Shown: piece after piece, positions 1-10,837 of the stretch
Position numbering within the stretch: the first letter of the stretch is position 1
How the letters are laid out: each line of letters opens with the position of its first letter
Assembly: GCA_037074705.1 (NCBI GenBank)
Contig: CM073591.1
Coordinates: forward strand, 85,664,032 to 85,728,031
Reading direction: 5' to 3'
DNA length: 64,000 nucleotides
Origin: Zhengitettix transpicula
Taxonomy: Eukaryota > Arthropoda > Insecta > Orthoptera > Tetrigidae
Translations under genes and position numbers: made by a program
Notes under the pieces: model-generated
Told to the model about the DNA's origin: nothing
What the model saw: the letters and a program-made list of their open reading frames with translations, nothing else
Databases searched by the model: none

Positions 1-319
1 ATTTTTACAAGATTTGTAATATTCTTCATTTTTTAATTAATCTTTTCTCTGACTGCCCCATATTGGTAGCAAGGTTTCATTTTGATATCCTTCCAAAAAG
101 ACATTAGTAAAGTCATTGCTCCATTCCATTATGAAAATTTTATTGTCACACTTTTAATGTCAGAAACTAGAATTTCACAAAAATAATTACGTTTATAAAC
201 ACAGTAACACATAAACCAACCGAGCAAGGCCAATTGTAGGTTGAAGTAAGGTAAAATTACACGTCTGACGGAGTAATTCAAATTCTTCTTGTTATGACGT
301 CACACAACCCTGTTGAGGC

Positions 320-690
320 CTAGGATGTTGGGCGAGGTAGACCGAAAAAACCATGTACACAGTCGTTCTCGACTCGATTCCATTTGGAATAGTCGGCCAG
401 CTGCCTCCTAAACTGGTTGAGGCACGAAGAACGGAATGTTGCCTCTCAATACCAAACCCTACTCACGCTTTCGGAAGAGCGTGGGACAAGTATCAAATGC
501 CCGAACTACCTTGGGTAGTATCCTTACAACTACAGCCCAAGGATCCTAGTTAACCCATGGCTATCTTTCTCTACTTTTCCGCATCCCCCTTTCAGTCCCG
601 TTCTTATGGTATATATAGCGGTCACTTTGTGGATTACACTATGCATAGCCTGTCTGCACACAGTTCTTCTACTTCTGTACTCAAATTAAA
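320..690 (+). repeat. R1 interspersed repeat, copy 1
   Basis: First of several copies of a medium-copy repeat called R1 here. Diagnostic blocks in order are a segment reading GGCCAGCTGCCTCCTAAACT (about 393-412), a GTGGGACAAGTA block near 481, GGATCCTAGTTAACCC near 541, CTTTCTCTAC...CCGCATCCCCCTTTC near 564-592, and a TAGCCTGTCTGCACAC end near 647. The same order recurs at 14215-14655 and 59330-59765 and, reversed, at 29755-30128. An open frame of about 60 codons crosses the front half, but its reading differs between copies, so I do not call it a gene. The family is not recognised. Confidence 0.8.
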
Positions 691-699
691 CATAATAAT

Positions 700-1389
700 A
701 AATTGAGTAAAGTGTAATGGTGAAATAGATCTGCAACACTTCACTTTTCAGTCGCAGTATCACCATCAATATAATCGCTTTCCAAACCAACTAATTATCC
801 TACTTTTAATTTCCTGACTGGGATAGTAATGTTAAACAACTCGGTTCTGTGTAATGAAAGTGCAAATCAGCATAGTTCTATAGACTACGAATCTATTAAT
901 TTAACTGAATGCTACTCATTTCCAATATGAACTTCCCATGTAAATAGTATCAATGTATAGAAACAATAACGGAATGTTTGCCTGAAGATGGATTTAAAAA
1001 GTTCTACCACGTTAATAACGTGGTTAAATCAACAAATAGATTAAACACGAACGTTATACAATGTTCATTTTTCCCCAAAACGATAGCGAATTTACATTAT
1101 TAAAATTATCATTAATTGTTTGATATATTCGTTTTTCTACCAATTTAGCATTTGTTTCGAATTTCCGTGGCGTGTTAGAAATTAATACATTTTTCCAAAG
1201 ATGTTCATCACAGGTGCGTTTACAGGTAAATAGTATACAACAGTTGCTTGTCTTTGCTTTCCACGACAATATTTCTTTTTCAGTAAATTACTCCGTACCT
1301 CTACCGAAGTTTCTGACTATTAATTCCTGCATTAGTGTCTTCATCTCTCCGGGTACGTTGAATTTATATCGAAATTAAGCCCTTATGCG
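700..1389. other. No recognisable feature
   Basis: AT-rich sequence with only short overlapping frames on both strands. I see no repeat shared with the rest of the window and no splice-bounded exon. Confidence 0.5.
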
Positions 1390-1677
1390 TTAGTTAACAC
1401 TTCGTCGTGCGGCAGGTACTGAAATGTTGTGAATATCAGCAGCTGGCCCGAGTTCTGGAACCATAACGTCTTGAAGCGCTACCGAGAACTGCGACGACGA
1501 GATTGCGCTTCCGAAAACAATTACGCCAGACGCGTAAACCTGCCACGGTATCAGCAAACACGCACAAGCGACGCCCACTTCCATTAACCACTGTACAAGT
1601 ATGCTTACAGGCTTCTTCACGACGAAACAGACAAAGCGAAAGGATGCTATCTCGTACCATAATATTTTACAGCGCAA
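1390..1677 (-). CDS. Hypothetical open frame, 95 codons
   Basis: Unrecognised. This minus-strand frame lies in a locally GC-richer block, which is unusual for the neighbourhood. The middle (about residues 10-65) is hydrophobic enough for two membrane segments, and the C-terminal third reads as ordinary soluble protein. A second minus-strand frame overlaps it, so at most one can be real. A possible AG acceptor and a CAG followed by GT inside the block would allow it to be an exon, but there is no independent support. It could equally be unannotated transposon debris. Confidence 0.2.
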   Translation of the reverse strand: MRCKILWYEIASFRFVCFVVKKPVSILVQWLMEVGVACACLLIPWQVYASGVIVFGSAISSSQFSVALQDVMVPELGPAADIHNISVPAARRSVN

Positions 1678-1691
1678 GGGGGGGGGGGGGG
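1678..1691 (+). repeat. Poly-G tract, 14 G
   Basis: Fourteen consecutive G residues, out of character with the AT-rich surroundings. Such runs are prone to length error in assemblies. Confidence 0.95.
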
Positions 1692-2002
1692 AAAGAATCG
1701 CGAGCTACGCGTGGAAATTCTTGGAATTCATTCTCAATTAACTACGCGCAAGAAAACTTATACAAATATATTATTTCTATAATTAATACAACGCACACCG
1801 ATAGCTATTATATTTTACAGAAACCATCTCCATTTATGCATAATAAATAAATTATCACTTTTATTAACTTTCTGTGTTTTTTCGCTCATATTCACACTTT
1901 TTTTCAGATCATAGCCGTATATCCATGGATTAGGACAAGTAAATATAAAAAAACAAGCAGAAAAATCTTCTAAACTCGCTACTAACCAGTTACTGAAGGA
2001 AA

Positions 2003-2269
2003 GTGTGTCGAGTGTCACAGGTGAAAACTATGGATGCTAACGTGAGTAATCGTCATAGTCGTAACACCCATCCTCTTATAGAACGTCGTAAGTTAATTGC
2101 TAAAATTGAGGTACTGGTCTTGTCGTTTGCTACACTTGATTTCACAGAAAGTGTCTTTAACGTCAACCTTCCATACGATATTTCGACTCAACCAGCAATT
2201 CGAAGCACTTTGCTCCATTTTTTAATGCAATGCTTTATTGCATTTAATATGACAATTCTAGTTGGATAA
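2003..2269 (+). CDS. Hypothetical open frame, 88 codons
   Basis: Unrecognised. The part from the second in-frame methionine at residue 10 onward has mixed, protein-like composition with a hydrophobic C-terminus. A GTGAGT immediately after the codons for Met-Asp-Ala-Asn (about 2042) is a good splice-donor match, so the start could also be a short first exon. Neither reading is supported by a partner exon that I can identify. Chance is a real alternative. Confidence 0.15.
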   Translation: MCRVSQVKTMDANVSNRHSRNTHPLIERRKLIAKIEVLVLSFATLDFTESVFNVNLPYDISTQPAIRSTLLHFLMQCFIAFNMTILVG

Positions 2270-2749
2270 TTTCAGGTTTATCCTATTAGTAACTCATAAA
2301 CATGAATTATACTTAAATTGCTACCTGAATAATTTTTAACTTAAGTTTCCACTCCTCTCGCAAACAATTGGCTATACAGTTCTTCACAAACTTTTTTGGT
2401 TTCCGACGCCCTTAATATATCGCAATTTTACTAAAACGCCCCAAATAAAAAAAATTGTCTCTTGGTAATGCGGTAAGATTAGTTTAAAAATATAATAATA
2501 AATGAAACTCTTATTTTAAATTAACCATTCACTGAAGAGGCATAATTAAAAAAATTAGTTTAACGGATAAGCTTGTTGCTCCCTAAACAATTTCTCAAAA
2601 TTGCAATTTTGTGGCAACGGTGTATGGTCATTAGAAGATGTTGTCGGTTTTGCATAGGTCCGAATTAAGAACGATTTTCACCTTCCATAATAACCGGCGG
2701 AACAAAATTTGTACGACAAATCTCCTCTCAGATAAAAACTACATAAAAT

Positions 2750-3180
2750 ATATCGTTTTACTCTGTTCTCTGCGAATGTGGCAAAAGCTATCTAGGCGAA
2801 ACCCGTAGAAAGTTATCTGTGAGAATGGAGGGAGGGGCATATTGAGAATGTAAAACGACGAGAAACCTCCAAAGTCAAAACTAGCTGAAAACGCTTGGAA
2901 AAACAGCTACAGATTTGATTTCAAAATCACTTCCACACTCTGCTCTGAACCTCACACTTCAAAATGAAAACTTAAAGAAGCCATATTCATTAAAACAGCC
3001 CAGAGTTCTTATTCTCCACATTTGGAATTCCTTACTTTACAAGAATACGGAAAAGCCAAACAATACACTACTTCCTTATGAGGACTTGTCCATTCACCCC
3101 AGGTCCTTCTGGGAACAGACTAAAATCCCTCTACCCTCCTTCTCACTCCTCTCCATATTAAACCAAGCTTAAAATCTTGC
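2750..3180 (+). pseudogene. Penelope-like element C-terminal GIY-YIG region, decayed
   Basis: Translation from about 2764 gives CECGKSYLGETRRKLSVRM, which matches the start of the GIY-YIG endonuclease domain carried at the C-terminus of many Penelope-like retroelements (usual form CxCGKxYIGET). A one-base shift restores HIENVKRRETSK, the following conserved stretch. After stops, a degenerate region continues to about 3172, equivalent to the tail with histidine and aromatic residues. In the element this domain would nick target DNA for reverse transcription. Frameshifts and stops make this copy inactive. The reverse transcriptase part is not visible upstream. The assignment rests on motif recognition only; CxCGKxYIGET tails also occur in a few other element types. 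Confidence 0.6.
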
Positions 3181-3197
3181 TTAAGCATTCATTCACC

Positions 3198-3846
3198 TGC
3201 AGAGGTGTCGTTTTCTGAGCGGCCGTGCCCTGAGCGAACAACAGTCCCTTCCTCAATCCTGACCTCTAAGCGAGCAAGTATAAAGTTTTCCAAAAGCAAC
3301 TTTATCACTCTTGGTTTTAACATTAAGTGAATGTAATACAAGTTTAATGTATAACATTTCTGAAACTTATCTGGATTTATAATTTCTGTCTCTATTGATA
3401 TTATAGAAACTTTTCAAATTGATAGTGATTCGTTTAATAAATATGCTTAGAAATGATGAATTAAGATACAAATCTTTTAACAGTTATATTTATCTGACGT
3501 TCTTAAATAAATGAAAACATCAACGTGTTTAGTTATAAATTTATTATTATTTTAAATTTTTAAACATTATAATAGAAAAAATTTCTCAAAGTTTAATCCC
3601 TAGTTTATTAGGACCTCTTCAGAAGTTGTAAAGTCAATTAATGATCTAATTTCAAAATTTGTGTTTCTAAACACTCCACCAAAACAAGGTCTTACACTAA
3701 CGATAGTTTATAATGATTGTTAAAACCTTATACAGTTGCTCTTCGGAAAACTTTATACCTGTTCGCTCAGAGGTCAGGATTGAGGAAGGGAGTGTTGTCG
3801 CTCACGGCACGGCCGCTCAAAATACGGCGCCCCTGTCTGCAGAAAG
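3198..3846. mobile_element. Fold-back element with ~130 bp inverted ends
   Basis: The left arm (about 3198-3330) and the reverse complement of 3715-3846 share long blocks: GAGCGGCCGTGCC, CCCTTCCTCAATCCTGACCT and GTATAAAGTTTTCC, in the same order, with scattered mismatches. The 390 bp core is AT-rich and holds a degenerate hammerhead-like motif on the minus strand (3590-3622). No transposase is visible. The GC-rich arms against an AT-rich core suggest a non-autonomous DNA transposon. I cannot see a clear target-site duplication. Confidence 0.8.
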
Positions 3847-5310
3847 ACTAGATTTCTGTCTCTCTAGGACTGGGCTGAACTAATTAGGTCCAAAATCCAC
3901 AAGTATACGAACTCTCATTTTATGCAGTGAATATTTTTCTACTCTAAAGAAGAACGGAGTTCGAAACGGTGGGTGTCTACATTCCCTTTACTACACCTTT
4001 TTTGTATCACATTTTCTATTCCTCATATTTCTCTTCTTTCGTAATTCTTCTTGCTATATCGTCGACTTTTACCTGACAGCTAGACGTTTATGTCTCAAAG
4101 TACCGCCGAAAATCAAATAATTAAAAAATTCAAAACAATTTAAATGTAAAATAATTTAAAAATATATTATTCGTTGATTTCAATCAATAAAATGGCAGAC
4201 AGTAAATCGTACTTCATTCACTGCCTGCTATCACGAAATTTAAGCTTAATCCGGAAATTAACATTCACATTTAATCTTCCCACGTCCTTATTGCAGTTTT
4301 ACTCAATGTTAGTCTATTTTTTTTGTCACCTTTATTATGAATAGTGGAAATTCGTCGACTGTTTTCATTACCATCCAATACTTTTTCAAAATCATCATCT
4401 TCGGAATCTATATTTATTATATGGCAGGTTCGGTGAGAGAGTTAAACAATTAAAAAAAAATTTAAAAAATTACGTCTGATTTTTTGGCTATCTTTCTTAT
4501 TCATTAATTGACAAATCAATTACTATTTGCCTTTTGATTCATTGTCGTATGTCTGCAAAACTGTCCCTCGCTTTTAAGGTTTTCTGCCGCACATAATAAT
4601 ATTCTATACCTATAGTGAACACTCAAGCAAGAAAATGAATTTTATTGAAAAAGTTTTCTATCCGTTTTTTCATGGAGGTCAAAATTTCTAACGCAAAATA
4701 TCCTCCAAAATTTTTCTAATAACACCATTCTTTCATAAACATCTCCGGAGTAATATGGGCAGCTTGAAGGGCAGATATCGAAATATTTATTTCGTATAAC
4801 AGCTCAGATATCTTCCTCCCATTCCGCTTGTTAAGTTGTAGGTCTTTTGTCCTGGCAGCAACTACTGGGTCGCAGTAGTCTTTGGAAAAAAGAAAACATA
4901 CAAAGAAATATCCCTTCCTTCACAATAGGCATAATACAATGTTTTTATTTCAGTTTTTCTTTTGTTATGTCATTCCAAAATTTTACATTCATGGCAAGAA
5001 AATTTCTATTTCCGCGAATTGCAGAATGTAGCTTTCAATAGAGTAATTGTCATATTATAGTTCGTCTCAGATTCATGTGAGCAAACTCTGCAGAGCTTTT
5101 TACTACATGACGAACGTCATCCTGTCCTGCCGGCACACCAAGCCTCTGAGCCATTTCGCCAGCAATCCTTTATTTAATATGAACGTAGTGAGTGGTGTCA
5201 TATTCCTCGCGGGAATTATTACTGCCCATTATGATTGTAATCTTCGATTATGCAAAATATGAAAAATATATTGTTGTATTCACAAATGAAAGGAAATTAA
5301 ATAAAACAAA
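3847..5310. other. AT-rich, no gene; one R2 fragment
   Basis: No convincing coding sequence. A short end fragment of the R2 MITE (TACGTCTGATT followed by TTGGCTATCTTTCTTATTCA) lies at about 4470-4512. Two open frames at 4847-5041 and 5047-5262 look like chance frames. Confidence 0.5.
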
Positions 5311-5320
5311 GGTAAAATGT

Positions 5321-5990
5321 GCCACACGTTGATGACGCTAATTTGTAGTAATCACCAATTAATGAAAGTTAAATTAAATTGACGTTTATGCGTCAATTTT
5401 TAGTCATTTAAATATTAAAATGATAGGATTTTATATTATTAATCAGGATTTTAAAATAGATAAACAAATTAATTTATTAACGCACAAACAATTAAATTTA
5501 CATGTGTTATCAAATTAATTTATAATAGTTATTAAGAAATTAACTTCACTTTACATTATTAATTAATATTTGACAATAAAAATTTTACTCTTTCTCAGGG
5601 TCGTTTACTGGGCATTTATTAAAAAAAAACTTGTTAAGAATTAAATTTTTTTATCATGTTAGCATGGAATTACTTCATCAATACATTATTTACAATGCAG
5701 AAAAGGAACATAAAATATGATTAAATTCTCAACGAAATTCGAAATCTGGCGATAATACCTTTACTTATGAGTTTACAAATAATAATTCTGTGAAATTTTA
5801 ACTTACTGTCTCTGGTACTTAAGGAAGTTTGGCTCGTTCGTACACACACACACACTTTTATTGCACTTATAGACAGGTCATTTTTATAACACTTTTAGTT
5901 TGACAAAATGGTTCACTGTTCGTTTAAGAAACGTTATTCCCTCGTTCCGAAGTTTATTAACTGCTGGATGCAGTGGCCTGGCTCCCAAAA
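5321..5990 (-). mobile_element. LTR fragment, minus strand, with primer-binding-site-like motif
   Basis: The reverse complement of 5321-5340 is TAGCGTCATCAACGTGTGGC, a degenerate version of the TGGCGCCCAACGTGGGGC primer-binding site of Gypsy-type elements. To its right (upstream on the minus strand) the sequence aligns by eye with the LTR at 40093-41004: a CTCAGGGTCG...TGGGC block (5594-5613 here, near 40375 there), a CGAAATCTG(G/T)CGAT block near 5740, and a GACAGGTCATTTTTA-like block near 5872. The far boundary is uncertain and no internal coding region is recognisable. Confidence 0.6.
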
Positions 5991-6311
5991 TCGAAGACAA
6001 TGGTCTAAATCACGAATAGAGTAATTTAGACTCTGCACTCAAAATGTTTAGCGTTGAATATTTACGTATTTATCTTGTAAAAAAACTGTTCTAACTGTTT
6101 TAGTTGTTGTACTACATGTATCCAGATACTTTCTGGATATTTTACTTTTCGTCTGTTCACAGCTATACTTCCACGGCGACTGAAGCACACACCGCTTCTA
6201 GTGAGCCAACAACTACAATAATCACAAACATGGCATTCTTGCCACATTCTTGTGTGCAACTTGTGTGTTTTCTACCGCTAACAATGCGAGTCCAAATTTT
6301 TGTTTATTAAT

Positions 6312-6491
6312 TCATAATTTCATTTTAATTACCACAATATCTATAGGAGAAGTACAAATTTCCGTGCTGTGGCCCTGCTCCTGCTCCGAGTAAAAATCAG
6401 TTGCTCCACTTGCTTCAGGCTCTTCCTCAAGCTCCGCTACAAAGCTCTGGAATTTAGCCACTTTGTCAAATTCATTTAGCCATTTATTAGG
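6312..6491 (-). CDS. Open frame fragment, 59 codons, unknown protein C-terminus
   Basis: A minus-strand frame runs stop-to-stop from CCT at 6491 to a TGA at 6312-6314. It reads KWLNEFDKVAKFQ, then an acidic stretch ELEEEPEASGATDFYSEQEQ, and ends in a hydrophobic IDIVVIKMKL. Composition and the lack of stops look like real coding sequence, and it lies about 200 bp beyond hAT transposase debris on the same strand, so it may be part of an element. There is no start codon and I do not recognise the family. Confidence 0.3.
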   Translation of the reverse strand, partial: PNKWLNEFDKVAKFQSFVAELEEEPEASGATDFYSEQEQGHSTEICTSPIDIVVIKMKL

Positions 6492-6689
6492 TTACTGGGC
6501 CATGTCTCCGCAGAAAAACCTTAAGGATTTCTAATGTGGTGCTGGACGGTGGACGTTAGCCATTTTCTGTGTAGGGTCTGAGTACGTACGGCCCGTATAC
6601 AGGTTGTAGTCCTCGAAGACGACGACTTCTAATTGGAGCCACGTTGATTATCCAGCGCTTCCACCAATCTGATCCTCTATTCCCAGCTT

Positions 6690-7030
6690 TCTCTTTGAAA
6701 AAATACAGTCTAGGCAATGGAGAAGCCGACAACATCTACTAATAATTTACCAAATCTCGAAGTGAATACAAATACCCTCCCTCTTCTGTTCCACGTAAAT
6801 TTTGCACGATACTTACTTTTCATTTCAGTGACAGCCGAAAACGCAACTTCGCATAGATAGGAAGTACCAAATACAATTAATGTTCTTTACCACTGACCAG
6901 CGCTCATTCATCCTTTATTAATGTCCGAAAAAAATGCTGCCAAATATCGTCTTCAATGAATTGTCGCAAGTCAACGGAATATAGTTTTCTTCTTCGAAAG
7001 ATGTAAATTCCGTTTTTTTCGAAATATTTG
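6690..7030 (-). pseudogene. hAT transposase C-terminal (hATC) remnant
   Basis: Reading the minus strand at about 6890-6800 gives FGTSYLCEVAFSAVTEMKSK followed by YRAKFTW, a close match to the hATC dimerisation segment of hAT transposases (usual form FxTTYLCExxFSxLTxIKxKYR). Upstream on the same strand, near 7010-6940, EENYIPLTCDNSLKTIFGS fits the segment that normally precedes it. Downstream, RVFVFTSRFGKLL corresponds to the usual L-R-V-A-L-S...P-R-I stretch. Stops and shifts separate the blocks. A hAT-type end lies at 7236-7300, so the copy is internally deleted and inactive. Confidence 0.65.
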
Positions 7031-7235
7031 ATAAGTTGTGATCTTCAAAAATCAACTTAATTGGATATTAAAAACTGGTGAATAAGGGAAACAATCATTG
7101 ACCTCATATTCTTTAAATTTTCGTTTCCGCGTACGTTTTTGTATCAAACCGGATCACGAACATGAGTCAGGGTATTTTTAATTATCCCGTGAAACCTGAG
7201 CTGAATGTATCTAATGTAATATTGTCACGGCGTCG

Positions 7236-7300
7236 CAGTTACACAGTCGCGATACCCCGGGGCGTCGCGGCTCACAGATTGGGAATCACTGGGCTACACG
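7236..7300. mobile_element. hAT-type terminus
   Basis: The reverse complement begins CAGTGATTCCCAATCTGTGA and continues GCCGCGACGCC, the common layout of hAT ends (CAGTG-type inverted terminal repeat, then a GC-rich subterminal region). It lies upstream, in coding direction, of the hATC remnant. The partner end and the 8 bp target duplication were not found. Confidence 0.55.
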
Positions 7301-7309
7301 TTTTGTGGA

Positions 7310-8010
7310 ACTAAATCAATTTCGATTCTGTATCATGCTGACTCCACCACGTACTATCAAATCAAGGTTATACTTCACTTCCGCATAAAGAAGGCTAGTT
7401 CAATATATTTAGTTATTAACAAACTATGGCCTAAGATGATCTTAGTTTGATTGTTGTGCTCAAACTCATTTGCTAGTTGACCCTCCTACAGAATTCTCTT
7501 GAGTCACGTCTCGTCCGCCCACGGTTATCAGTGGAAGCATTTGTTGATTCATCCATTTACTAAACAGTCGAGACTTCGGTTGCCCTTGGTTAACATCGGA
7601 CAGTGACAGTTGTGACGTAAAAGAATTGCCAAACGTCGTAAACCTTTCCGGTCCAAGACAGGATTCAGCTCAGTAAACATTTTTGTTTGTTGTCGGTTCA
7701 GATCATTATATCGGAAATCTGCAGGAGCTCAGAGATATTGAAAACTGAGCACGGCATACCGTAAAGCAGAATTATTTGAAGAAAGAACGCAAAATATCTG
7801 AGCGTATTGGCTTTAGATGGTCCTGAGAGTGTACTATCAGATTTTTTGCCGAATCTACACCGGTTGTATTCAGTTACCGAATACGTGTTGGCAGAGGACG
7901 GCGAAGACCGAACTTGCTTCCGCACGGTAAACCGCAGTTTCCCCTCCACTGGACTAGGCTTGGTCAGGAATAAAAGCGGGAAAATACATCCGTCTCATAA
8001 AACGTTAAAA
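7310..8010. other. No recognisable feature
   Basis: Short frames on both strands (for example 7698-7949 minus and 7807-8025 plus) overlap one another. I see no family match. Confidence 0.4.
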
Positions 8011-8012
8011 TA

Positions 8013-8398
8013 TTGGGTTTCCTGACCTTTTTTTGACCATGCCCCACCTAAGAATTTCTAATGTCCCCCATATGTAACATATACATATTTTTTATATTAA
8101 AAAATTGAATTATTTCCTAACGCAGCCTAATTTGAACTTGTGTATCACAGTACTTCTTTATATCTGTATATAAACAAAGTAATAATTTATTTTAATCTGA
8201 GGTCGCAAAACCTAGTGTGGCTCTACCGAAATCACCAAATGCTTATTTCAAATTGAGATACCAGCAATTTTTCCTTTTTTATAAGTTAAATCGTAGCCAG
8301 CGGTTTTTAAATTATAGACTAGCTAATTTTCGAATTGCCCCCCTGATTATTGAAATTGCTCCCCTGTGGGGTGTGGGCCCCTCGTTGGGAGACACCGT
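8013..8398. mobile_element. hAT-type MITE, about 385 bp
   Basis: The left end reads TTTCCTGACC followed by a T run and GACCATGCCCCACC. The right end, reverse complemented, reads CGGTGTCTCCCAACGAGGGG followed by CCCACACCCCACAGGGG. Both are the subterminal patterns of small non-autonomous hAT derivatives (CAGTG-type ends, CCCAA, clustered C runs). The body is AT-rich and non-coding. The terminal bases are diverged and no 8 bp duplication is visible. Confidence 0.6.
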
Positions 8399-8752
8399 GT
8401 TCAAGTATAGTGATTCGTACATTCACTTCATTAAGCGTTCGTATTTACATTTGATATCATCCTCTCTGGTCTTGATATAATTTGATTAATTAAAAAACTT
8501 TGTTGTGTCTCTGTGTACATTGCTATGCTATTTAATTACTTTGAATCGCCACAGTAAATAGATATGTTTAACTGCAGTACAAGAGCATCAGGCTAGCTCA
8601 TTACTATTAAAGTAATGAATCTGATATAATTTCCAATTACACTATATAATCGGATACGTTATATTAAATTGATGTTTTTGACATTATTCTAATTTACAGC
8701 TAGTATATTTTTTATTCGTGAGGGAAACGGAAGTGATTTTAGTAAACTGTGT

Positions 8753-8866
8753 TAAAAATGATAATACGTTGTGTGGTATTTATATTATCACTTATTTTAC
8801 CTGTATTTAGCTATCGTTTTTATTATTTATATTCAATCCGACGTAAATTTTTACAGTTAAACTGTG
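8753..8866 (+). mobile_element. R2 MITE, right half
   Basis: Contains ACGTTGTGTGGTATTTATAT, a CTGTATTTAGCTATC block and the terminal AATCCGACGTAAATTTTT, all hallmarks of the R2 family that is complete at 15737-15996. The left half is missing. Confidence 0.7.
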
Positions 8867-8881
8867 TTAAAGTCCACGCGC

Positions 8882-9022
8882 ATGGCGGCAACGCCAGCAG
8901 TTCCAACGGACTCCAGTGACGTCATGTGTTTACGCACCACTGAAGAGGCGTCGTTGTCTTCTCACAGTTTCACCATTTCTTCCCACGCTTCACATCCAAT
9001 AGATGCTTACTTGACTCGATAA
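8882..9022 (+). CDS. Small open frame, 46 codons, beside a CRE
   Basis: ATG in a good context (GCGCATGG) opens a 46-codon frame starting MAATPAVPTDSSDV and ending AYLTR. The region is clearly more GC-rich than its flanks. A full cAMP-response palindrome TGACGTCA lies inside at about 8923-8930, so the block could instead be promoter or 5' untranslated sequence. It starts just after an R2 fragment. I recognise no homologue. Confidence 0.25.
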   Translation: MAATPAVPTDSSDVMCLRTTEEASLSSHSFTISSHASHPIDAYLTR

Positions 9023-9361
9023 TGAGAAAGCACCGACATCCGCTACAATACTTGTTTGTTACGCCAAAGAGTGATTGTCGTTGTTCTCTATAGTCTACTG
9101 AATATCGTACGGGTGGGAAAATGTAAACTCGTGTCGGAATCAAAATATAGAAACTTAAAAAAGCCGCTCGTCGCTATTTTAGATTTTTGGTACAACATAT
9201 TGTGCTCCACAAGTTCCCGAAGTCGAAACATCGTTCAGTTCACCAATCAACAGAATTTCTGAGGACAGCTTTAATTAATTTCAAACTAAATTTTAAAATC
9301 TTGATCAATGATTGTCGTCAGATGTTATACTTTTTATTATTAATAAATATATTTTCTTTGT

Positions 9362-9483
9362 GAATAAAATCTTCTCGGACAAAGTGAAAAATTGTATCCG
9401 TTACGTTTCGATGACGTTCACTGTCATCGTCTTCTAGAAGTGAAAGTCATAGAAATGGTTAGAAAGCCGAGAAGATTTTATTC
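9362..9483 (-). repeat. Hairpin element with hammerhead-like core
   Basis: Perfect 17 bp arms GAATAAAATCTTCTCGG (9362-9378) and its reverse complement (9467-9483) enclose, on the minus strand, GACGA, a stem GATGAC...GTCATC around AGTGAAC, then GAAACGT (about 9398-9437). The layout copies the conserved part of a hammerhead ribozyme, but the leading CU is replaced. A related hairpin lies at 35031-35139. Confidence 0.7.
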
Positions 9484-9698
9484 ATTCTTTACACCGAGAA
9501 AGGCTGCATTCTTTATATTTTCAATGTGTTTGATTTTTGTTCTTTGGTATTTTAATCCCTAAAATTTTGAAATAATTATTTCATTTTTTCAGAATTATAT
9601 TTTATATTTGTGTTCTTGTGACATGTGAAAATATGCAATTGAAGTAAAAAAAAATTAATTTTTGGCTCTTTATCAAATATATATAAAAAAATTTCTTT

Positions 9699-10112
9699 AG
9701 GCGAATGCCGGGTAGGATCCTTAAATCATAGCCCGGGGCCCTAGTTAACCCCTTGACTACCTTCCTCTACCCTTCCGCATCCCCTCTTTCAAATCCCTTT
9801 CCTATGCTATAACAGGGGAGTTGCCACTATGTGGCTTACCCTGTCTACACCTCTAAAAAAACTATTCTGCGGTACCGATTTTTTTTAGGGCAACAGGCTA
9901 CATAAGGGTAATCAACGTTGGGCAACTCCCCTTTAATAGCATAGGAAGGGATTTGAAAGGGGGAATGCGGAAGGGTAGAGAAAGGTAGCAAAGGGTTAAC
10001 TAGGGCCTCCGGGCTATGGTTTAAGGGTCCTACCCGGCAAATCGCCTAAAAGTGATGCAGGGATAACCGTAGAAAAACCTGCATCAGGTAGGTCGGGCAT
10101 TTCTACAGAATA
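9699..10112. repeat. R1 repeat, two partial copies head to head
   Basis: A plus-strand R1 3' portion (9699-9870: GCGAATGCCGGGTAGGATCC through CCCTGTCTACACC) meets a minus-strand portion (9881-10112) at a central A/T-rich join, giving an inverted pair. On the right arm the reverse complement contains a CCTGCATC...GATGCAGG hairpin that is also present in other copies. Confidence 0.8.
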
Positions 10113-10139
10113 GTACGATCCTTTTTTTTATCGGGCACA

Positions 10140-10586
10140 TAAGAATGTGTTACGGCTGCAAGAGGAGATATGTCTGTATTCCATTTTATTGTTTTTTGTA
10201 GTCAGGAGTAAGACTATTCGTGTTTATTTTTTTATTTAAAGAAATTCTTGTTTGGCTAATATTTTGGATCCATGTAATTAATTTTTGTATTGCATGTAAC
10301 TGGGAGAATGGCTTGCTATATGATAAACTAGTACGTCGCTTGATGACGAAAAAGTACAAACAAAAATCCGTCACTGGATCGCGCTAAGCTTGCCGCCATC
10401 AGAAACGAACTAAATGGTGTAAGGTGCCAAAACCATTGGCTTGAAGAGTTAAAGAAAGATACAATTCCCCACGGGACCTTGGATTAAGACTTTATGTGAA
10501 ATAGTCAAGTTTGTTCTTCGAACGGGATATTATTTTTGTTATTATTTCTTCTAAAATAAAACTGTGTATTTGTATGTTAAATAAAA
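10140..10586 (+). mobile_element. Possible 5' LTR of a Gypsy-type element
   Basis: The stretch immediately upstream of a near-perfect primer-binding site should be the 5' LTR. A TGTGTTACGG near 10146 could be its start, but the right edge (AAATAAAA) does not end in CA and no second LTR copy is visible, so limits are inferred from position only. Confidence 0.35.
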
Positions 10587-10605
10587 TGGCGCCCAACGTG
10601 GGGCC
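10587..10605 (+). other. tRNA primer-binding site of a Gypsy-type element
   Basis: TGGCGCCCAACGTGGGGCC is the least altered primer-binding-site sequence in the window. It begins TGG, as sites complementary to tRNA 3' CCA ends do, and lies 233 bp upstream of a gag-like frame. Confidence 0.75.
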
Positions 10606-10837
10606 GTAGAAATGAATGCAATTCAGTAGAGACAAGTAAATCCAAGCCACCAGGTGTATTCGAACGTATAAATGTTTTGCCACAAGCACTTTTATTTGAT
10701 CATTAGTATGTACTTTAGAACTATACATGTGTAGTACTTAGGTTGAATAGTCATAGGCATTTGATAGATTATTGTCAATAATTTCGGTGTTTAACTGTAT
10801 GATTTTGATATCAGCCAAAATAATTCGAAAGTTAAAT

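Noticed and set aside
5954..5995. CAGTGGCCTGGCTCCCAAAA as the partner end for the hAT terminus at 7300
   Set aside because: Only CAGTG and CCCAA agree; the GC-rich subterminal part and an 8 bp duplication are missing.
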